A stretch of 64,000 nt of DNA, taken from Anadara kagoshimensis (Eukaryota; Mollusca; Bivalvia; Arcoida; Arcidae). The stretch spans positions 50,157,920-50,221,919 of the forward strand of contig CM037861.1 of the NCBI GenBank assembly GCA_021292105.1, given 5' to 3'. Both the position numbers and the translations under genes were made by a program. The notes beneath the pieces are model-generated. The model did not search any database. It was not told the DNA's origin and saw nothing but the letters and a program-made list of their open reading frames with translations. The first letter of the stretch is position 1, and every line of letters starts with the position of its first letter. Shown here in pieces: positions 60,391 to 64,000 of this stretch.

Positions 60391-61029
60391 ATATTTTGCA
60401 AACATCAACATGTTTGAGATATCCAAACCTGGTTCATTGATATTTTTTACATGATAAGTCACGAGGATTCTCCCACTTTCATTGGGTAAAATCATTCCCG
60501 TCAATTTTCCCATAGCGAATGTATGACAATAAGTTAATTCAAAAGAAAGGTAATACAAAATTAATTTAAAAAGAAGTTTAATTATATAAACCAATAAATC
60601 TGGAATAGTGTGCTAGAATTATTTTTAATTCTTTCAAAATAATAATGGCCATTTGGATATACTGTACTATGTAATAGATTCCACCTTACTTCTTAATGTA
60701 ATTATCAGAAGAATTACCATGAGTTTTCCAGAAATAAGATGAAATTTATAAAAATATTTATCACATTTTATAGAAATTGCTGCAATCCTGAAACATTTTA
60801 AGATCTGTATTTTATCATTAGAATATGAACTCTTAAATTGTAAACCAAGTCAAATACAGCCTACTTGATTGGTTTTCTTTACGTTTCCTTATTTTTTTAC
60901 TTCCACATAGTCTATTTCCTATGTTATTTGTGCTATGTCAAGTTGATTTTAAAATTTTTAAAGAAGCAATATAATCAACTTTACATGTCAAAATTGTACT
61001 AAACTAATAGTTAAAGCAGCATAGCATTA

Positions 61030-62216
61030 TTCAACTGTTTTACAGAAAAAAATAGTGAAAGCACAGTACTTGGGTTCAAAGCTGCATACATTTTACAAAA
61101 ACAAGCATCCAAAGAAGATAATGTATTTGAACTTACTCCTAAAGAACGTGGCGGGCCTAAACTGTTAGGCGATGAACTGGATTCTGACCTTATGGGATAT
61201 ACGAGAGATTTGAGATATGCAGGTGGCGTAATAAATAGCAATATAGTTCTAAGTATCGGCGGAGGTGTTGTCTTGGTGTTGCCATGTTATCCAAGAATGG
61301 GGGCCACATTAGTCTTACTAGGGAATGGGCAAGATCTATCCTTGATGGTATGAATTTTACTAAGCATTCGACAACGAAAGGAATTAAGCATATTCCCGAG
61401 GATTTTGATATAAAGAAAAGTGAATTTCTAAAACATATAGAAAATGTCATTACTGAAAATGAAATTACATCAAATTTAGTTATAAACTGAGATCAGACTG
61501 GGTTAAATATGGTTCCACAATGTTCATGGACAATGGAACAACAGGGTTCTAAACAAAAAACATTTGTTGAATCTGGAGACAAGCCTCAAATAACAGCACT
61601 CCTCAGTTGTACGTTGTCTGGTAAACTGTTACCCCCTTAGCTCATATACCAGGGTATTACAAACCAATGCCATCCTAAAATAACATTTCCGACTGAGTGG
61701 GACATTATTCATTCTCCTTATCACTGGAGCATTGAGGACACTATGATGGATTTCTTGGACAATGTTATTATACCATACGTTGAAAGTGAGCATGAAAATC
61801 TCCCAATTGCTAAAAGTGATCAAGCAGGTTTAGCCATTTTTGATGTGTTTGCCGCACATCGTAGTGAGAAAGTTTAAGACAAACTTAAAACATCCAATAT
61901 CCGTGTTGTGTTTGTTCCAGCAGGCTGCACTGACAAACTTCAACCATTGAACCAGACTATTAACAAAAAAATTAAAGACGAAATAAAATCTGAATTCCTC
62001 AATTGGCACTCAATTAAGGACAAACTTTGTCAGAAAAAGAGTGGTTGGACCAAAAATGTTCATCTATCTGAAATAGATATGTCAACTTCACATATGAAAC
62101 CTTTATATGCGAGATGGGTTATTAAAACACATCAAAAATTTGAAAAAGATCATGATTTTGTGATCAAAGCTTTCCACACAGCTGGCATTAAACACCCAGC
62201 GGACAATTAAAGTTGT
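61030..62216 (+). pseudogene. Pogo/Tigger (JRK-like) DDE transposase pseudogene
   Basis: The N-terminal piece STVLGFKAAYILQKQAS leads to LTPKERGGPKLLGDELDSDL and RYAGGVINSNIVLSIGG. After a frameshift at about 61270 the main frame holds NGGHISLTREWARSILDGMN, then DQTGLNMVPQCSWTMEQQGS, QITALLSCTLSGKLLPP and ITFPTEWDIIHSPYHWSIED. LAIFDVFAAHR, VVFVPAGCTDKLQPLNQTIN and MKPLYARWVI follow, ending ADN*. Both catalytic-aspartate motifs (DQTG and IFD) are visible. Three in-frame stops occur (before DQTG, after LLPP, and near 61876), so it is dead. The HTH/CENP-B-like N-terminus is missing. The MITEs with CAGT...AACCTG ends could have been mobilised by a relative. Confidence 0.85.
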
Positions 62217-64000
62217 TTCTTTAAAGCCGGGCCAGCAGTATAAAAGGAAATGGGAGGAGCCTAATTTGAAAATGTTGCAGTTTCTTGCACCTTTCATGAC
62301 AGGGCAAGATTTTTTTCAGTAACTTTTGTCAAAAATTTTTCATAGTTTCAATTTTTGGCATGCAAACTCATCTGAATGTGTTGCACATCATGACAAAAAA
62401 TTACTTTTGAAAATTCTGTAATTAAAATGTAATCACACTGTAAACATTTGAAGCAGGAGATGATTCAAATAAACCCATTCCATATATGGGATATGTGAAC
62501 TTTCAACTAGGTCATGTGAACAAAACAACACCATGTGCTTTCTAGACAATAACTGATTGACTAAAAACAGAATCAATACACTAAATTTATAATACAAATA
62601 TATGTATATAAACAACTCACCAATGAGAAATCCAAATTTTATGTATAGATCCATTTATGATTATTATTTATATAATTTATGATAGTAAACCGTTGTCATC
62701 CTTGCAGTGATATCAACAATGGTTTGTGTTTTGCACAATTAAGTTAGAATTTGATTAAGATGTGATTTTTCAATACAAATTCCTGGACATCACACATTCA
62801 AATTACCTGTTTTTAGACTGTCCAGTACCTTAGCAGCATAAAAACATTGCTTTTTTAATTGTATATTCAATGACTATTGTGACAAAGTTCCACTGTCTGA
62901 GTATACAATAACTTGACTTCTTTAATATTGTTTTTGTCATCTACATCATCCCTAAACATTCCTATAGTATATTATCACTGGATTATGGTAAGGCATTAAG
63001 TTTCACAAATCTATATCTTGTAGAACATATCAAATTCTGTTCGATCGCACAATTTTAATTTCTAAATGATTAAATTCCAATCCTGACACTGAATTATTTA
63101 ACAACAAATGGTACATTAAAAAATTACATAACTTATTGAATAAGTTAGTTTCCTTTCTTATCTTCTGTTTCTAAAGTCTATATAATCCATTATTTTTTTT
63201 AAATAAATGACAAATAAACTTTACAAATACACACTGGACAATTCAATAGTTTTCCCGCCTAAAATGGATGTTGACCTGGTCAGCTGGTGTTACCCATACA
63301 ATGAGGACATAAATCATTCTTACTGCTATTTACAAAGTTTAGAAAGTGGTTTTACCTAGGGAAATGAATTTCTAAAAGATTACAATTGGTACTGAAATAA
63401 ACAGTTGGAATGAAAACAGAAATGAAATCCTCTTAATTGTTATTACCAACAAATTAAAGATTATAATATGTGATCTATCTGTTTCTGAATAATGAATTCA
63501 GCAAAAATGTAGGGTAGAAGCAATTGAGAAAATCAGAATATAATTATTAATAGTATGAAGGAAATATATTCTGGTAAACATTTTTATCAAAATGACACTA
63601 GAAAATATGCATTATATCAAGCTGAACTTAAAAATGTGACATCTTCTGAAAATAAACTTAACATTTGAAATGATAAAAATAAAACAGTTTGGACTTTCAT
63701 GCAAATTATTTATTTATTTATTTATTTATCTTAAAAAATTCCAATGTATACAATCCACAGCTAGAAGGCAAAACTTTTCATTAAATAGGTAACATGTTTT
63801 ATTTATTTTATGGATATAAATCACTTCAATTAGTGCAATTAAAATAAATTGAATTTGAAAACTTATTTTTATTTTGCTTCAAAAGTTTTAATTTCACTGT
63901 TTTATTTTATCATGCCATATAATAAGACCATTCACAGTACTTGCTCTGTATCTGAATACCCCTTTATATTGGTCTGTGTACCCATGTGCTTAATGTTTAC
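62217..64000. other. Right-edge intergenic stretch, no gene seen
   Basis: AT-rich. Short unassigned frames only, with a TATTTATTTATTTATT run at about 63707-63728. Nothing recognisable. Confidence 0.5.

Larger units (their letters stand above)
59179..61029. other. Intergenic, no gene seen
   Basis: Contains a GT microsatellite (59574-59603) and a GCAGT repeat (60373-60390). A possible TGTTTTACTG MITE end lies near 59958. The frames crossing the GT repeat are artefacts. Confidence 0.5.

Noticed and set aside
61030-62216. A domesticated, functional JRK-like gene
   Set aside because: A frameshift and three in-frame stops interrupt conserved blocks, so it is a pseudogene unless the assembly is wrong.

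Overview
The window is eukaryotic nuclear DNA, AT-rich, with long introns, GT-AG splice sites and a dense, layered load of transposable elements. The repeat families are of kinds I associate with bivalve molluscs: tRNA-derived SINEs ending in (AATC)n, and elements with tandem ~145-bp cores. I read it as a bivalve; the species cannot be named from sequence alone.

Two real genes are visible. At the left edge, minus strand, are the first two coding exons of PCNA (2428-2648 and 1617-1714). The rest of the gene lies off the left side, and a pair of perfect E2F sites sits upstream of its ATG. The second gene, plus strand, is a complete MICU1 (mitochondrial calcium uptake 1): 11 coding exons from 10129 to 41469, predicted 525 aa. 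All splice phases join cleanly, there are two canonical EF-hands, and a poly(A) signal lies at about 41519. A possible unassigned plus-strand gene fragment lies at 4273-4996 with low confidence.

The remainder is transposon-derived or unassigned intronic and intergenic DNA. The dominant family (here 'hairpin-capped array elements', copies at 12957, 32620, 43581, 50804 and 50093/57868) opens with an AGCTCA hairpin, carries tandem ~145-bp units and closes with a GGCCC/GGGCC hairpin followed by TCTTGTT. It resembles the pearl or Helentron-associated (HINE) elements. Each array unit carries a DR1-like and a TCAAGGTCA-type nuclear-receptor site. One copy ends only 32 bp before MICU1 exon 7.

Other elements: a fold-back element at 1-724, a hAT-like element with a zinc-finger fragment (about 11828-12293), many short TIR elements (MITEs) with CAGT... 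or CAGGG... ends, four tRNA-SINE-related loci, reverse-transcriptase relics (45640-46440 and 57957-58345), a mariner transposase relic (55895-56390) and a pogo/Tigger-type transposase pseudogene (61030-62216). Between 50.1 and 59.2 kb there is a clear nest: an old array element is split by a 7.4-kb CAGTATAACCTCC-ended element. That element itself contains a younger array element, a SINE, a mariner relic and a pair of ~0.6-kb inverted arms.
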